In this document: positions 1-15,284 of the stretch, one piece after another | Layout of the letters: every line of letters starts with the position of its first letter | Position numbering within the stretch: position 1 is the stretch's first letter | Source: Streptococcus parasanguinis CC87K | Lineage (GTDB): Bacteria > Bacillota > Bacilli > Lactobacillales > Streptococcaceae | Direction of reading: 5' to 3' | Assembly (NCBI RefSeq): GCF_000507765.1 | Contig: NZ_KI669402.1 | Location: 1-64,000 of the forward strand | DNA: 64,000 bases | The notes under the pieces: model-generated | The model's database searches: none | What the model saw: only the letters and a program-made list of their open reading frames with translations | Told to the model about the DNA's origin: nothing | Translations under genes and position numbers: made by a program

Positions 1-2131
<2,131 letters not shown>

Positions 2132-2255
2132 TTATTTTTGGTCTTGCGACCTAAACTCTTTAAATATTTACAGCGTTTCGGTTTATTTTCTTGTTACTAT
2201 TTGATATAGATATTCAATTTTCAATGTTCAATCTTAACACCCTTTAAAGTGTTAA

Positions 2256-2328
2256 TGGAGCCTAGCGGGATCGAACCGCTGACCTCCTGCGTGCAAAGCA
2301 GGCGCTCTCCCAGCTGAGCTAAGGCCCC
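2256..2328 (-). tRNA. tRNA-Ala (anticodon TGC)
   Basis: A 73-nt cloverleaf in the 16S-23S spacer. It has an acceptor stem GGGGCCT/AGGCTCC, a D-stem, anticodon loop TTTGCAC with TGC, and T-loop GGTTCGATCCC. No CCA is encoded: the gene ends at discriminator A and runs into TTAAC. A single tRNA-Ala in this spacer is usual for streptococcal rRNA operons. Confidence 0.97.
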
Positions 2329-2375
2329 ACAAGACCTCTCAAAACTAAACAAGACCAACGTACAGGTTTCCATTT

Positions 2376-3930
<1,555 letters not shown>

Positions 3931-4020
3931 TAATTGTTTGTCTTAAACTCATTCTGTCACTGACAGATTTATTGTTTTTTTATTGTTCAGTTACTATAAC
4001 TTTCGTTATAGTGCCCTGCA

Positions 4021-4052
4021 CATTGGTTCGTCTTGTTCAGTTTTCAAAGGTC
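4021..4052 (-). other. 16S processing-stem arm in the rRNA leader
   Basis: The leader RNA here is complementary, with few mismatches, to the spacer at 2333-2363 just after 16S. Both contain a CTTGTTYAGTTTT core in opposite sense. Pairing would bring the two ends of 16S together in a long stem of the kind RNase III cuts. The complementarity is seen; the processing role is inferred from other rRNA operons. Confidence 0.7.
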
Positions 4053-4080
4053 TTTGTCGCTCTCGCGCGACAACTATATT

Positions 4081-4109
4081 AGTATATCATGACCTACCCT
4101 TACTGTCAA
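4081..4109 (-). promoter_or_regulatory. rRNA operon promoter
   Basis: On the minus strand TTGACA (4104-4109) and TATACT (4081-4086) are separated by exactly 17 nt. This lies about 150 nt upstream of mature 16S and just after the ami operon terminator. It is the strongest-looking promoter in this stretch. Confidence 0.85.
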
Positions 4110-4150
4110 TACTTTTTTCAAAAAAATTTATTTTTTTGAAAGTTTTTTTG

Positions 4151-4183
4151 AAAAAAATAAAATAGAGAGGAATGCCTCTCTAT
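4151..4183 (-). terminator. Terminator of the ami operon
   Basis: Minus-strand hairpin with arms ATAGAGAGG and CCTCTCTAT (4162-4170 with 4175-4183), a 4-nt loop and a T-rich run after it. The upstream arm contains the amiF stop codon, so the last codon lies in the hairpin. It separates ami transcription from the rRNA promoter. Confidence 0.85.
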
Positions 4184-5106
4184 TTATATTCTTGTCTGTA
4201 TTTGTTTTCTTCAGCTTTGTTAGCCCATACATAATGACCTGGTTTAATTTCAACCATTTGTGGTTTATCTTCAGAATAATCATGTTGTTCTGGATCGTAG
4301 ATTTTTAGAACTTTTTTACGTTCTAGAATTGGATCTGGAATTGGGACCGCTGAAAGTAGGGATTGGGTGTATGGATGGATTGGGTGGTTAAATAGCTCTT
4401 CAGTTTCTGCTACTTCTACAATAACCCCTTTATAGATAACTGCAATACGGTCAGAAATGAAGCGCACAACTGACAAGTCATGGGCGATAAATAGATAGGT
4501 CAAGCCTAATTCTCTTTGGAATTTTTTCAAAAGGTTCAAGACCTGTGCACGTACTGAAACGTCAAGGGCTGAGATTGGTTCATCCGCAATGACAAATTCT
4601 GGTTCCATGACAAGTGCACGGGCAATACCGATCCGTTGACGTTGACCACCTGAGAATTCGTGAGGGTAACGTGTCAAATGTTCTGCTAGAAGCCCAACTT
4701 CATGCATAATATTTTTTACTTTTTCCTGACGTTCTTCTTCGCTGTTAAACAAATGGTGGTTGATCAAACCTTCAGAGATAATATAATCAACAGTTGCACG
4801 TTCATTCAAACTTGCTGCTGGGTCTTGGAAGATCATTTGAATTTTACGGATCAACTCTGATTTTTCACTATGAGAGTTTTTTCCGTTGATCTTGCGACCG
4901 TCATAAATAATTTCTCCAGCACTTGTATCATTCAAACCGATGATCGCACGTCCAATTGTTGTCTTCCCACTTCCTGATTCACCAACAAGAGAGAACGTTT
5001 CTCCCTTATTAATGAAGAAGTTGGCGTTTTTAACAGCAACGAATTTTTTACTTCCTTCACCGAAGGAAATTTCTAAATCTTTAATTTCAACTAATTTTTC
5101 AGTCAT
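4180..5106 (-). CDS. amiF: Oligopeptide ABC transporter ATP-binding protein AmiF
   Basis: One of two nucleotide-binding subunits powering oligopeptide uptake by the Ami (Opp) permease at the inner face of the membrane. The 308-residue protein has Walker [10 protein letters not shown], signature [14 protein letters not shown] and Walker [12 protein letters not shown], followed by the C-terminal oligopeptide-transporter extension ([11 protein letters not shown]). I start it at [10 protein letters not shown] (5106) because a good AAGGAGGAA lies just upstream; a further 16 codons are open but overlap amiE. It is the last gene of amiACDEF, 10 nt after the amiE stop. In streptococci this permease feeds amino-acid nutrition and imports signalling peptides. 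Confidence 0.95.
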   Translation of the reverse strand: MTEKLVEIKDLEISFGEGSKKFVAVKNANFFINKGETFSLVGESGSGKTTIGRAIIGLNDTSAGEIIYDGRKINGKNSHSEKSELIRKIQMIFQDPAASLNERATVDYIISEGLINHHLFNSEEERQEKVKNIMHEVGLLAEHLTRYPHEFSGGQRQRIGIARALVMEPEFVIADEPISALDVSVRAQVLNLLKKFQRELGLTYLFIAHDLSVVRFISDRIAVIYKGVIVEVAETEELFNHPIHPYTQSLLSAVPIPDPILERKKVLKIYDPEQHDYSEDKPQMVEIKPGHYVWANKAEENKYRQEYK

Positions 5107-5116
5107 TTCCTTCCTC

Positions 5117-6184
5117 CTATTCTGTAATGTGAGTGAAGCCCATTTTTGAGCCAATCTTTTCGTGAAGGTTTTCGATTACTTCTGGTTTATGAACTGTTGG
5201 TGCATCTGGATGGAGCAACCATGTCTTAGCCCAGTGAGTATCGGTCACTTTGAAAGCAGGTGCCTCTTCTTCAAAATCAATCTGCATCGCATAATCTGAA
5301 CGAAGTGCGAAGGCATCTCCTTTGATTGGAGCATACAATGATGGCGGAGTCCCTGGAATAGAGTAAAGATCACCATCTGAGGTTGACAATTGAGGCAAGC
5401 TTGAAAGCAAGCTCCATGTGTATGGATGTTTTGGATCGTAGAAAATTTCTTCTACTTTACCAAACTCAACAATTTCTCCAGCATACATAACGGCTACTTT
5501 ATCTGCAATACTTGCAACCACACCTAAGTCGTGGGTGATAAAGATAACTGTAAATTGGTATTCTTTTTGAAGGGATTTCAACAAATCAATGATTTGCGCT
5601 TGAATGGTTACGTCTAGGGCTGTTGTTGGTTCGTCACAGATTAAGATATCTGGACGGCAGGCCAAGGCGATGGCAATAACGATCCGTTGACGCATCCCAC
5701 CTGAATATTGGAATGGATACTCATCAAAACGACGTTCCGCATCTGGAATTCCAACTTTCTCCATATAGTCCAAAGCCATTTCTTTAGCTTCTTTAGCTGT
5801 TTTCCCTTGGTGTTTGATAATGACTTCTGTAATTTGTGAACCAATTGTGTTGATTGGGTCCAAACTTGTCATTGGGTCTTGAAAAATTGTAGCGATCTTA
5901 GATCCACGAATATTTTCCCAATCTTTATTCGATTTCAAATCTGTCAATTCTTGACCACGGTATTTAATCGAACCTTGGGCAATACGGCCATTATCTTCTA
6001 ACATTCCGGTGAACGTCTTTGTCAAAACTGATTTCCCTGAACCTGACTCACCAACCAAGGCAAGAACTTCACCTTCTACTAGCTCAAGCGATACGCCACG
6101 AATCGCTGTCAGTACGCGATCGCGCACGTCAAATTCCACTACGATATCTTGAGCAGATAAAATAATATTGTTATTTGATGTCAT
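5117..6184 (-). CDS. amiE: Oligopeptide ABC transporter ATP-binding protein AmiE
   Basis: The second ATPase of the Ami permease, 355 residues. Walker [12 protein letters not shown] is at about 48-58, signature [15 protein letters not shown] at about 160 and Walker [13 protein letters not shown] at about 182. The oligopeptide-transporter C-terminal domain has [12 protein letters not shown]. It pairs with AmiF as an asymmetric ATPase heterodimer. The ATG at 6184 has an AGGAGG-type site upstream and lies 11 nt after the amiD stop, so the gene is part of the same transcript. Confidence 0.95.
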   Translation of the reverse strand: MTSNNNIILSAQDIVVEFDVRDRVLTAIRGVSLELVEGEVLALVGESGSGKSVLTKTFTGMLEDNGRIAQGSIKYRGQELTDLKSNKDWENIRGSKIATIFQDPMTSLDPINTIGSQITEVIIKHQGKTAKEAKEMALDYMEKVGIPDAERRFDEYPFQYSGGMRQRIVIAIALACRPDILICDEPTTALDVTIQAQIIDLLKSLQKEYQFTVIFITHDLGVVASIADKVAVMYAGEIVEFGKVEEIFYDPKHPYTWSLLSSLPQLSTSDGDLYSIPGTPPSLYAPIKGDAFALRSDYAMQIDFEEEAPAFKVTDTHWAKTWLLHPDAPTVHKPEVIENLHEKIGSKMGFTHITE

Positions 6185-6195
6185 ATCTACTCCTC

Positions 6196-7122
6196 CTATC
6201 TATGTGTACGTGGGTCGCTGGCATCGGCCAAGTTTTGTCCGACGATAAAGAATGACAAGGATACTAAAATCAAAACAGTAAGTGGAATCCAGAATAGGTA
6301 GGCATTTGTAGTTACGTTTTGAGAATAGTCAGAAATCAACCGTCCCAAACTTGGAACTGTGATTGGAAGACCAAGTCCGAAGAAGGAAAGGAAAGCTTCG
6401 TAAGAAATAAAACTTGGTAACATTTGTGATGTCTGGGTCACGATTACAGATACCAATTGAGGTAAAATATTTTTCGTAACAATTTTCAACGTTGGTGTTC
6501 CTAATGTTCGACTGGCCAAGTTGTACTCCAAATCACGGTAACGCATGATTTGAACACGAATCATGTAGGCAATTCCGATCCATCCTGTTAAGGACATGGC
6601 AAGAATCAAATTCCAGAAACCAGATCCCATTGAGTAAGTCAAGACGATAACGATCAACATAAATGGAATGTTTGAAATAACGTTATAAACTTCCATCATG
6701 ATACGGTCGATGGATTTTGAGATTCCCCAAATTCCACCAACGATGACTCCGACCACCACGTTAATAACAGTTGCGATAAAGGAAATGATAATCGAATTTC
6801 GAGCACCAAACCAAACTCCATCAAAGAGGGATTTACCGTTGTTATCTGTACCAAAGAAAGCTTTGGCACTTGGTGGATTCAAACGTGCTGAAAAGTCATT
6901 TACCTTACTTACGTCGTTGTAATCAAAATTTGAAAACATCGGGTAGATAAAACTCATCAAGAGAATCCCAATCAAAACAGCAAGCATAATGATCGTGGTT
7001 CTTTTTTTAAAGAATTGTCTGAATACAGATTTCCAGTATGAATACGCTGGAGCATCGATTACTTCAGAGGCAAAGTCATCGCGTTTTACAAACTGAAATT
7101 TATTTTTATCGATTGTAGCCAT
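6196..7122 (-). CDS. amiD: Oligopeptide ABC transporter permease AmiD
   Basis: Membrane subunit of the oligopeptide permease, 308 residues. An N-terminal cytoplasmic stretch is followed by a first membrane segment (about 43-63), and then the five-helix BPD_transp_1 core from about residue 105. The EAA-type loop ([21 protein letters not shown]) contacts the ATPases. It is the partner of AmiC; its ATG shares one base with the amiC stop (TAATG), a sign of coupled translation. Confidence 0.94.
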   Translation of the reverse strand: MATIDKNKFQFVKRDDFASEVIDAPAYSYWKSVFRQFFKKRTTIIMLAVLIGILLMSFIYPMFSNFDYNDVSKVNDFSARLNPPSAKAFFGTDNNGKSLFDGVWFGARNSIIISFIATVINVVVGVIVGGIWGISKSIDRIMMEVYNVISNIPFMLIVIVLTYSMGSGFWNLILAMSLTGWIGIAYMIRVQIMRYRDLEYNLASRTLGTPTLKIVTKNILPQLVSVIVTQTSQMLPSFISYEAFLSFFGLGLPITVPSLGRLISDYSQNVTTNAYLFWIPLTVLILVSLSFFIVGQNLADASDPRTHR

Positions 7123-8621
7123 TATTTGCCTCCTTTCGTATTCGTTAATTTAATCCGTGGATCAAGCACTGTCATCAAGATATCACCTAACATGGCAGCA
7201 AAGATACCAAGCGATGTGAAGATGAAGACAAGTCCGATAACCATGGTGTTGTTTGATGCTTTAATAGAGTCAATCAACATTTTACCCATACCTGGGAAAG
7301 CGAAGACTGTTTCAGTAAGTGTCGCACCTGAGATAACTCCAATAATAGATGTCGGAATACCAGATACCAATGGAACCATCGCATTTTTGAAGATGTGTTT
7401 TTTTGAAATCTCACGTTCTGACAATCCTTTTGAACGAGCAAAACGGACGAAATCTTGTGAATGGATATCGATCATGTAACGACGAATCCAAACGGCGTTA
7501 AATGGTGCACTCAATAAACCAAGAATCAGAGACGGCAATACATATGAACGCCAGTCCTGTGCTCCAAGAACTGGGAATGAGTCTGGAAGCCCAAAGAATG
7601 AACCTGCTAAACGGACAATGTAGACCGAAGCAATGGTTGGAAGAGACATCATAAATGTCAAAGCAGCTGTTGAGATGCTATCAAACCATGAGTTCTTGAA
7701 CAGAGCCATGTAAGATCCTAATGGGATCGCAATCAAATAAGAAATTGCAATACCAATCAAACCAATGATTGAAGAAGATGCAATCATGGATGGATTCTCA
7801 TAGTTGCTCAACGTTGCTGTATAAGCGTCCCCTTTACCAAATCGACTGATATCTTGTGAGTCTGCCTTACTTGGTGATTTGTAGGTACGTGAGTAGATAT
7901 CGATGGAAGATGTCTTTTTACCTGTTGGGAAGTTCACTTCACTCTTCTTAGTTGTTCCTTGTCCTTGTGTAATAACTTGAAGAACAGGGGTATTTGAATA
8001 AGTTGGATATGAATTTCCAAGGTTTAAGGTCACAAAGTTTTGGTGTACATATGGGAATTGACCATTAAAGTACAAGAGGTATTTGTGTTTCGTACCAGAA
8101 CCTACAACTGACCAACCAATAGACGGATCATTTTCAATACGGATATAGCGTTTGAGGTTTGGATTTGAAGCATCTTTCACCCAACCTGGATGATCAAATT
8201 GAATCAAATTCGCATAGAAGCTGACGACACGTTCAAAAACTGGAATTTCACGCACCGCATAGAAAGACTTACTTTCTGGGAAACGTTTCAACTGCCAACC
8301 ATGACCTAATTTGTTAATGTATTCCTTATAGATCTTTTCATTGGCAGTTGTCGCATCAACTGTTACAGAAGAATCTTCTTTACTTGCTTTTTGTTGCAAG
8401 CTCTTTGAATCCATGTATTCCAAATAACCCATGCGATCGTAGACAGTATTTTCGTAGTTGATCTTCGAATCTTTTGTCTTCGCTACTTTATTGTAGTTGG
8501 GGTCATTTTTAAAGATGAGATTTCTCGGTGTTAGCGTATAGATAATCATGTAGGTTAATGTCGTGACGAGAAAGATCGACACTAACGAACGCAAAATACG
8601 CATAAAAACATATTTTTTCAT
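7122..8621 (-). CDS. amiC: Oligopeptide ABC transporter permease AmiC
   Basis: Large permease subunit of the Ami system, 499 residues. One N-terminal membrane helix (about 9-29) is followed by a roughly 250-residue extracellular domain, which is the hallmark of AmiC compared with ordinary OppB. A helical BPD_transp_1 core then has an EAA loop near [16 protein letters not shown]. It forms the channel with AmiD. It lies 72 nt after amiA, across a weak hairpin that may reduce expression relative to the binding protein. Confidence 0.94.
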   Translation of the reverse strand: MKKYVFMRILRSLVSIFLVTTLTYMIIYTLTPRNLIFKNDPNYNKVAKTKDSKINYENTVYDRMGYLEYMDSKSLQQKASKEDSSVTVDATTANEKIYKEYINKLGHGWQLKRFPESKSFYAVREIPVFERVVSFYANLIQFDHPGWVKDASNPNLKRYIRIENDPSIGWSVVGSGTKHKYLLYFNGQFPYVHQNFVTLNLGNSYPTYSNTPVLQVITQGQGTTKKSEVNFPTGKKTSSIDIYSRTYKSPSKADSQDISRFGKGDAYTATLSNYENPSMIASSSIIGLIGIAISYLIAIPLGSYMALFKNSWFDSISTAALTFMMSLPTIASVYIVRLAGSFFGLPDSFPVLGAQDWRSYVLPSLILGLLSAPFNAVWIRRYMIDIHSQDFVRFARSKGLSEREISKKHIFKNAMVPLVSGIPTSIIGVISGATLTETVFAFPGMGKMLIDSIKASNNTMVIGLVFIFTSLGIFAAMLGDILMTVLDPRIKLTNTKGGK

Positions 8622-8644
8622 ATTTCATTCCTTTAATGTCCAAA

Positions 8645-8674
8645 AGAACTTTCTCCCCTAGAAGAGAAAGTTCT
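8645..8674 (-). terminator. Hairpin between amiA and amiC (partial terminator or mRNA stabiliser)
   Basis: Perfect 11-bp inverted repeat AGAACTTTCTC / GAGAAAGTTCT with an 8-nt loop, followed on the minus strand by only four T. It could allow partial read-through, making more AmiA than permease, or protect the amiA mRNA. The structure is seen; the role is inferred. Confidence 0.6.
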
Positions 8675-8693
8675 AATGAAAAGCAATAATTAA

Positions 8694-10679
8694 TTATTTA
8701 ACGTGTTTTTCAAGATCTTGTTGAGCTTTTTTGTTTGACTCAGCTTTTTCTTTTTGCCATTTTTCACGTGCTTGTTCGTATTGTTTCTTAGTAACAGGTT
8801 CATCTTGAACTTCTACATATTTGAAGTAAGCAGATCCTTTGTTACCTGTTTGAGCTGATGGGCCAGAGAATGGAACCACTTTAGAAACAACTGTTGCTGC
8901 GCCTGTGCTTGACATTGTTGGGATTACTAAGGCACTATCACTCAACCAAGCTTGAGCAGTAGCATATTTTTCGTAACGTTTAGCTACATCAAGTGATTCG
9001 CTATTAGCATCTGCAAGAAGTTTCGCATACTCATCCAAGCCAACTGCTTTGGCTGAAGCATTATCTACACCACCTGCAAAACCAAGGTAAACTTTTGTTT
9101 GGTCTTCTGATGATGGTTGAAGAGTATCAAGGTAAGTTGATGGATCATCGTAGTCTGGGTTCCATCCGACCAATCCTTGAAGATCCCAATCTGCATCTGC
9201 AGCTGATGGAACATTCAATGTGATGTTCAACACTTCGTCTTGGTCCATCATTTGAAGGTCAAGAACGACATTGTCTTTACCAAGAGTATCTTCCACTGTT
9301 TGTTTCAATGATTGCATCCGTGAAACAAAGTTTGTAGAGTTTTGTGCTACTGGTACGTCAATATGAATTGGGAATTGAACGCCATCTTTTTGAAGTTCAG
9401 CTTTTGCTTTTTCAAGTTGTGCTTTTGCTTTGTCTTTGTTGTAAAGACCGTCTTGACCATCTGCAAGGTTGACACCTTTCCATTGGTCTCCATAAGTAGT
9501 CAACTTATCTGCAACCACATCTCCAAAGTCTTTCCCATTAACTTGTACAAAAGCAGGAGCTGTATAGGTATTACGGATAGCTGGTTTAGCAAATGCTTTA
9601 CTATTTACTTGCGCTGAATAGTTTTCACGATTCAAAGCAAAGGTGATAGCTTGACGGAAATCTTTGTTTAAGATTGCTTTCTTAGTAGAAGATTTTTCAG
9701 CATCTGATTTCTTAGCTGTGTGTTTGTAAGATTGACGATCAATGTTGAAACCAAGGACTGCTACACCTGAACCAGCCGGTGTGTTGTAAATGTTGTCTTT
9801 ATATTTTTTCTCTACTGTAGCAAAGTTTGAGCTTGCTGGGAAAAGACGAGCAACTGTATAAGCTCCATCAGAGAAGCCACGCGCCAATGAATCTTGATCT
9901 GATCCATCGTAGTAGGTAAGTTTCACTTCTTTAAGGTGAACGTTTTTCTTATCCCAGTAGTTGTCATTCTTTTCAAATACAACAGATGATTTTGACGTAA
10001 TAGATTTAAGAAGGAAAGGTCCGTTTGCAAGGATTGACTTCACATCGTTTGGTTGACCAAAATCATCTCCCTTACTCTTCAAGAAATCTGTGCTAATCGG
10101 GAACAAGATTCCGTTTGTTGTTTTAGAGTTCCAGAAGGTTTCAGGTTTGTTCAATGTGTATTGAAGTGTGTAATCATCAACCGCTTTGACACCAACTTGG
10201 CTAAAGTCTGTAGTTTTTCCTTGTACATAATCATCCAAGCCTTTGATTGAGCCTTGAACTAGTGAAAGAGTTTCCGATTTTTTATCAGCAGCGTGTTTCA
10301 AACCTGTTACAAAGTCTTTAGCTGTCACTTCGCCATGTTCTTCACCGTCTGCATCGTACCACTTAACCCCTTTACGAATTTTGTAGGTATAAGTCAAACC
10401 GTCTTTTGAAACAGACCAATCTTCTGCAAGTGATGGTACGAGATTACCATACTTGTCATTTGCCATCAAACCATCTACGACGTTTGTAGTAATATCGTGT
10501 GTAGCAGCTTTAGAAGATACAGTGTAGTCCAAAGTTTGAGGATCATCTGTGTAGACATAACCATAGTTCTTGTCTTCGCCTGAGCTTGCTTTGCTAGTAT
10601 TTGAACTAGAACATGCAGCCAACAATCCAGCTGCAAGAAGTGTTACTCCGGCAACTGCAAATACTTTACCTTTTTTCAT
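8694..10679 (-). CDS. amiA: Oligopeptide-binding lipoprotein AmiA
   Basis: Substrate-binding protein of the Ami permease, 661 residues, family SBP_bac_5. The lipoprotein signal ends in LLAAC with Cys23 as the lipidated residue. The mature protein starts with a Ser-rich linker and continues through the class C peptide-binding fold (DPQTLDYTVSS near the N-terminus; QGLVGWNPDYDDPSTYL near 500). The C-terminus is a charged, Lys-rich tail. It captures peptides outside the cell and delivers them to AmiCD. It is the first gene of the operon, with its own promoter and a CodY-type box. Only one binding protein is seen here; streptococci often have further copies elsewhere. Confidence 0.95.
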   Translation of the reverse strand: MKKGKVFAVAGVTLLAAGLLAACSSSNTSKASSGEDKNYGYVYTDDPQTLDYTVSSKAATHDITTNVVDGLMANDKYGNLVPSLAEDWSVSKDGLTYTYKIRKGVKWYDADGEEHGEVTAKDFVTGLKHAADKKSETLSLVQGSIKGLDDYVQGKTTDFSQVGVKAVDDYTLQYTLNKPETFWNSKTTNGILFPISTDFLKSKGDDFGQPNDVKSILANGPFLLKSITSKSSVVFEKNDNYWDKKNVHLKEVKLTYYDGSDQDSLARGFSDGAYTVARLFPASSNFATVEKKYKDNIYNTPAGSGVAVLGFNIDRQSYKHTAKKSDAEKSSTKKAILNKDFRQAITFALNRENYSAQVNSKAFAKPAIRNTYTAPAFVQVNGKDFGDVVADKLTTYGDQWKGVNLADGQDGLYNKDKAKAQLEKAKAELQKDGVQFPIHIDVPVAQNSTNFVSRMQSLKQTVEDTLGKDNVVLDLQMMDQDEVLNITLNVPSAADADWDLQGLVGWNPDYDDPSTYLDTLQPSSEDQTKVYLGFAGGVDNASAKAVGLDEYAKLLADANSESLDVAKRYEKYATAQAWLSDSALVIPTMSSTGAATVVSKVVPFSGPSAQTGNKGSAYFKYVEVQDEPVTKKQYEQAREKWQKEKAESNKKAQQDLEKHVK

Positions 10680-10715
10680 AGGAATTCTCCAATAGTTTTT
10701 TTAGATTTGTTTAAG

Positions 10716-10744
10716 ATTATATCACAAGTAGAAAAAAAAGTAAA
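10716..10744 (-). promoter_or_regulatory. ami operon promoter
   Basis: Minus strand: TTTACT (10739-10744), 17-nt spacer, TATAAT (10716-10721), preceded by TG to give an extended -10 (TGATATAAT). The predicted leader is about 30 nt. Confidence 0.8.
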
Positions 10745-10747
10745 CTA

Positions 10748-10762
10748 AATTTTCTGAATATT
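10748..10762. promoter_or_regulatory. CodY-type box upstream of ami
   Basis: AATTTTCTGAATATT matches the CodY consensus AATTTTCWGAAAATT at 14 of 15 positions and lies 3 nt upstream of the ami -35. The position suits repression when branched-chain amino acids are plentiful. Binding is inferred from the motif. Confidence 0.75.
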
Positions 10763-10846
10763 CGATTTATCACTATTCAAAAACCTTGCTATGACTGACT
10801 TTTTAGCCTAATTGATGATTTTACGATTTTCCATTAATCATTTGTA

Positions 10847-10855
10847 TGATACAAT
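10847..10855 (+). promoter_or_regulatory. Extended -10 promoter of the DacA-like gene
   Basis: TGATACAAT at 10847-10855 is an extended -10 element 30 nt before the start. No good -35 is seen 17 nt upstream (TTTTCC). Confidence 0.5.
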
Positions 10856-10884
10856 AGAGAGGACTAAGCAACGAGGAAACAACT

Positions 10885-12126
10885 GTGAAAAAATTCTTTC
10901 TTTCTTTTTTAACTTTTATCTTGCTGTTATGCAGTTTACCTTATCAAGTCGTTCTAGCAGACGAGCTAGAACTTCCTGCTCAAAGTGCTATTGCTGTTGA
11001 AGCTGATACAGGTAAAATCTTATATGAAAAGGATTCAGAGAAAAAGCGAGATGTGGGGGGACTATCTACACTCTTGACCACTTATCTGATTTTCGAAGCC
11101 ATTCATGAAAAAAAACTTTCTCTAAAAGATCCTATCAAACTGTCTGAGAAAGCTCTAGCCTTAAATGATATCGAAGGTGCTGGTTCTCTTCCTATGGAAG
11201 CGAACCAATATACGGTTGAACAGTTATTGACTGCTCTTTTAGTTGGAAATTCTAGCACCGCTGCCTTGGCCTTAGCTGAGAAAGTAGGTGGCTCTGAGAA
11301 AAGCTTCGTTGAAAAAATGAAGCAAAAACTTGCTGAATGGGGCATTCAATCTCCTCATTTAATCAATGCTACCGGATTAAATACTCAAACCATCAGCGGA
11401 GATTCCGACGGGAAAGAAGACGAAAATCAATTGAGTGCTTATGATATTGCTGTTATTGCCAAGCACTTACTTCAGGATTTCCCTGAAGTGACCAAATATA
11501 CTTCAAAGCCCACTGCTCTTTTTTCAAACACGCAGATTGAAAACCCCAACCTGATGCTAGAAGGCATGCCAAATTACCGTTCGGGCGTTGACGGCCTTCG
11601 GGTCAGCAACTCTACCAAAGGAGGCATCACCTTTGCTGCATCGACGACGCAAAATGGCATCCATATGATCACAGTTGTCCTAGGAGTGGAGGCAGTTGAC
11701 GGTGATCCATATGCACGCTTTGTGGCTACTTCTTCTCTGATGAACTACGTGGTACGAACCTTTGTTTCTTCCATTGTCGTCAAAGAAGGAGATCCCTACG
11801 GAAAAAGTAAGGCAACTATCATGGATGGGAAGTCAGAGACTGTTTTAGCTGTTGCAAAAAAAGACTTCTATATCGTCGAAAAACAAGGTAGTCAAGCGGA
11901 ACCAAAAATTCAATTCAAGAGTGACCAAGAATCATTCCGAGCACCTGTCAAATCAGGCACTAATCTTGGAAAATTACACTACACTGATCCAGATAAAATC
12001 GGACGTGGCTACTTAGAAGATCAAGAGCCAACGGTCGATATGGTAGCAGGAAGAACCATTGAGAAAAGCTTCTTCTTAAAAGTTTGGTGGAATGAATTCG
12101 TCCGTTATGTCAACGAAAAATTATAA
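10885..12126 (+). CDS. D-alanyl-D-alanine carboxypeptidase (PBP3/DacA) homologue lacking active-site residues
   Basis: Secreted protein of 413 residues of the DacA/PBP3 family: signal peptide to about residue 25, peptidase S11 domain (about 30-270), the beta-rich C-terminal domain and an amphipathic C-terminal helix ending WNEFVRYVNEKL. The family trims the terminal D-Ala of peptidoglycan stem peptides. Here the SxxK motif is replaced by G59-L-S-T62, SxN by N122-S-S124, and KTG by R239-V-S241. All three catalytic motifs are therefore gone while the frame and fold-level similarity are intact. It starts at GTG with GAGG upstream. In S. pneumoniae an active dacA lies next to the suf genes, as I recall, so this is the same locus. 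It is probably a pseudoenzyme; an active copy must be sought elsewhere. Confidence 0.85.
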   Translation: MKKFFLSFLTFILLLCSLPYQVVLADELELPAQSAIAVEADTGKILYEKDSEKKRDVGGLSTLLTTYLIFEAIHEKKLSLKDPIKLSEKALALNDIEGAGSLPMEANQYTVEQLLTALLVGNSSTAALALAEKVGGSEKSFVEKMKQKLAEWGIQSPHLINATGLNTQTISGDSDGKEDENQLSAYDIAVIAKHLLQDFPEVTKYTSKPTALFSNTQIENPNLMLEGMPNYRSGVDGLRVSNSTKGGITFAASTTQNGIHMITVVLGVEAVDGDPYARFVATSSLMNYVVRTFVSSIVVKEGDPYGKSKATIMDGKSETVLAVAKKDFYIVEKQGSQAEPKIQFKSDQESFRAPVKSGTNLGKLHYTDPDKIGRGYLEDQEPTVDMVAGRTIEKSFFLKVWWNEFVRYVNEKL

Positions 12127-12127
12127 G

Positions 12128-12167
12128 CAAAAAAATCACAATGGAGTCAAATCCATTGTGATTTTTG
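12128..12167. terminator. Bidirectional terminator between the DacA-like gene and sufB
   Basis: Inverted repeat AAATCACAATGGA / TCCATTGTGATTT with A-runs on one side and T-runs on the other. It serves the convergent plus-strand gene and the minus-strand suf operon. Confidence 0.85.
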
Positions 12168-12182
12168 ATTGATGAAAATGAA

Positions 12183-13595
12183 TTATCCTACAGATCCTTC
12201 CATTTCGTAGCTAATGAGTCGGTTTAACTCAACGGCATATTCCATTGGAAGTTCTTTTGTAAAGGGCTCTACAAATCCCATGACAATCATTTCTGTCGCT
12301 TCTGATTCAGATAAACCACGACTCATCAAATAATACAGTTGTTCTTCTGAGATTTTTGAAACCTTAGCTTCGTGCTCCAAAGCAACTTGTGAGTTGTGAA
12401 TTTCATTAAATGGAATGGTATCTGATGCAGATAAATCATCCATGATAATGGTGTCACACTCAATGTGAGAAACTGATTTCTTGGAATTTTTGTTAAAGGT
12501 TACTTGTCCACGGTAGTCTACCTTTCCGCCACCTTTCGCGATGGATTTCGACACGATAGACGAGCTAGTGTGAGGGGCATTGTGGATCATCTTGGCACCT
12601 GTATCTTGGTGTTGACCTGCATTCGCAAAGGCAATGGACAACATGGTCCCACGCGCTCCTTCCCCATCCAGATAAACAGATGGGTACTTCATGGTTGTCT
12701 TGGCTCCTAAGTTCCCATCGATCCACTCAACTGTGGCATCTTTTTGAGCTTTAGCCCGCTTGGTGACCAAGTTGTAGACATTGTCAGACCAGTTTTGGAT
12801 GGTCGTGTAACGCATATAAGCACCATCTAAGGCAAAGATCTCAACAATCGCAGCATGGAGGCTATTGCTTGAATAGGTCGGTGCTGTACAGCCTTCTACA
12901 TAGTGAACACTTGCTCCCTCATCCACGATAATTAAGGTACGCTCAAACTGACCTGTATTTTCATTGTTGATACGGAAGTAAGTTTGAAGGGGGACATCTA
13001 CTTTTACGCCTTTTGGTACATAGATGAAGGTTCCACCAGACCAGACTGCTGAGTTGAGGGCAGCCAATTTGTTATCCGTTGGTGGTACTAACTTCGCAAA
13101 ATACTGTTTGAAAAGGTCTGGGTATTCTTTTAGGGCAGAATCCGTATCGGTGAAGATAATCCCCAACTTTTCAAACTCTTCTTTCATATTGTGGTAAACC
13201 ACTTCTGATTCATACTGAGCAGAAGCCCCTGCTAAGTAAGCACGTTCTGCTTCAGGAATCCCGATACGCTCAAAGGTTTCCTTGATTTTCTCTGGAACTT
13301 CGTCCCATGAACGGGCAGGTTTATCCGAAGGTTTTTGATAATAGATCAAATCATCAAAGTCAATTTCTGATAGATCGGCTCCCCAGGTTTGCATGGGCAT
13401 CTTTTTGAAGGTTTCAAAAGATTTCAAACGGAATTCGAGCATCCATTCTGGTTCATTTTTTGCTGCAGACAATTCACGAATAACCGCTTCATTCAATCCC
13501 TTCCCGGTAGAGAGAATGGGTTGAACGTCATCGTGAAATCCAAATTTATATTCACCGAGATCAATTGGTTTCGGTTCGACTCTTTCTTCAGCCAT
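12183..13595 (-). CDS. sufB: Fe-S cluster assembly scaffold SufB
   Basis: Core scaffold of the SUF iron-sulphur cluster assembly complex SufBCD, 470 residues, cytoplasmic. The N-terminal helical part is followed by the right-handed beta-helix core (UPF0051), with [17 protein letters not shown] and [15 protein letters not shown] and the conserved C-terminal [17 protein letters not shown]. It is the last gene of sufC-sufD-sufS-sufU-sufB, the order typical of Firmicutes, and SUF is probably the main Fe-S assembly route in this organism. It begins 32 nt after the sufU stop. Confidence 0.96.
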   Translation of the reverse strand: MAEERVEPKPIDLGEYKFGFHDDVQPILSTGKGLNEAVIRELSAAKNEPEWMLEFRLKSFETFKKMPMQTWGADLSEIDFDDLIYYQKPSDKPARSWDEVPEKIKETFERIGIPEAERAYLAGASAQYESEVVYHNMKEEFEKLGIIFTDTDSALKEYPDLFKQYFAKLVPPTDNKLAALNSAVWSGGTFIYVPKGVKVDVPLQTYFRINNENTGQFERTLIIVDEGASVHYVEGCTAPTYSSNSLHAAIVEIFALDGAYMRYTTIQNWSDNVYNLVTKRAKAQKDATVEWIDGNLGAKTTMKYPSVYLDGEGARGTMLSIAFANAGQHQDTGAKMIHNAPHTSSSIVSKSIAKGGGKVDYRGQVTFNKNSKKSVSHIECDTIIMDDLSASDTIPFNEIHNSQVALEHEAKVSKISEEQLYYLMSRGLSESEATEMIVMGFVEPFTKELPMEYAVELNRLISYEMEGSVG

Positions 13596-13627
13596 AATTT
13601 CCTTTCTTTCTCTGTTTCTTCTTTTAA

Positions 13628-15284
<1,657 letters not shown>

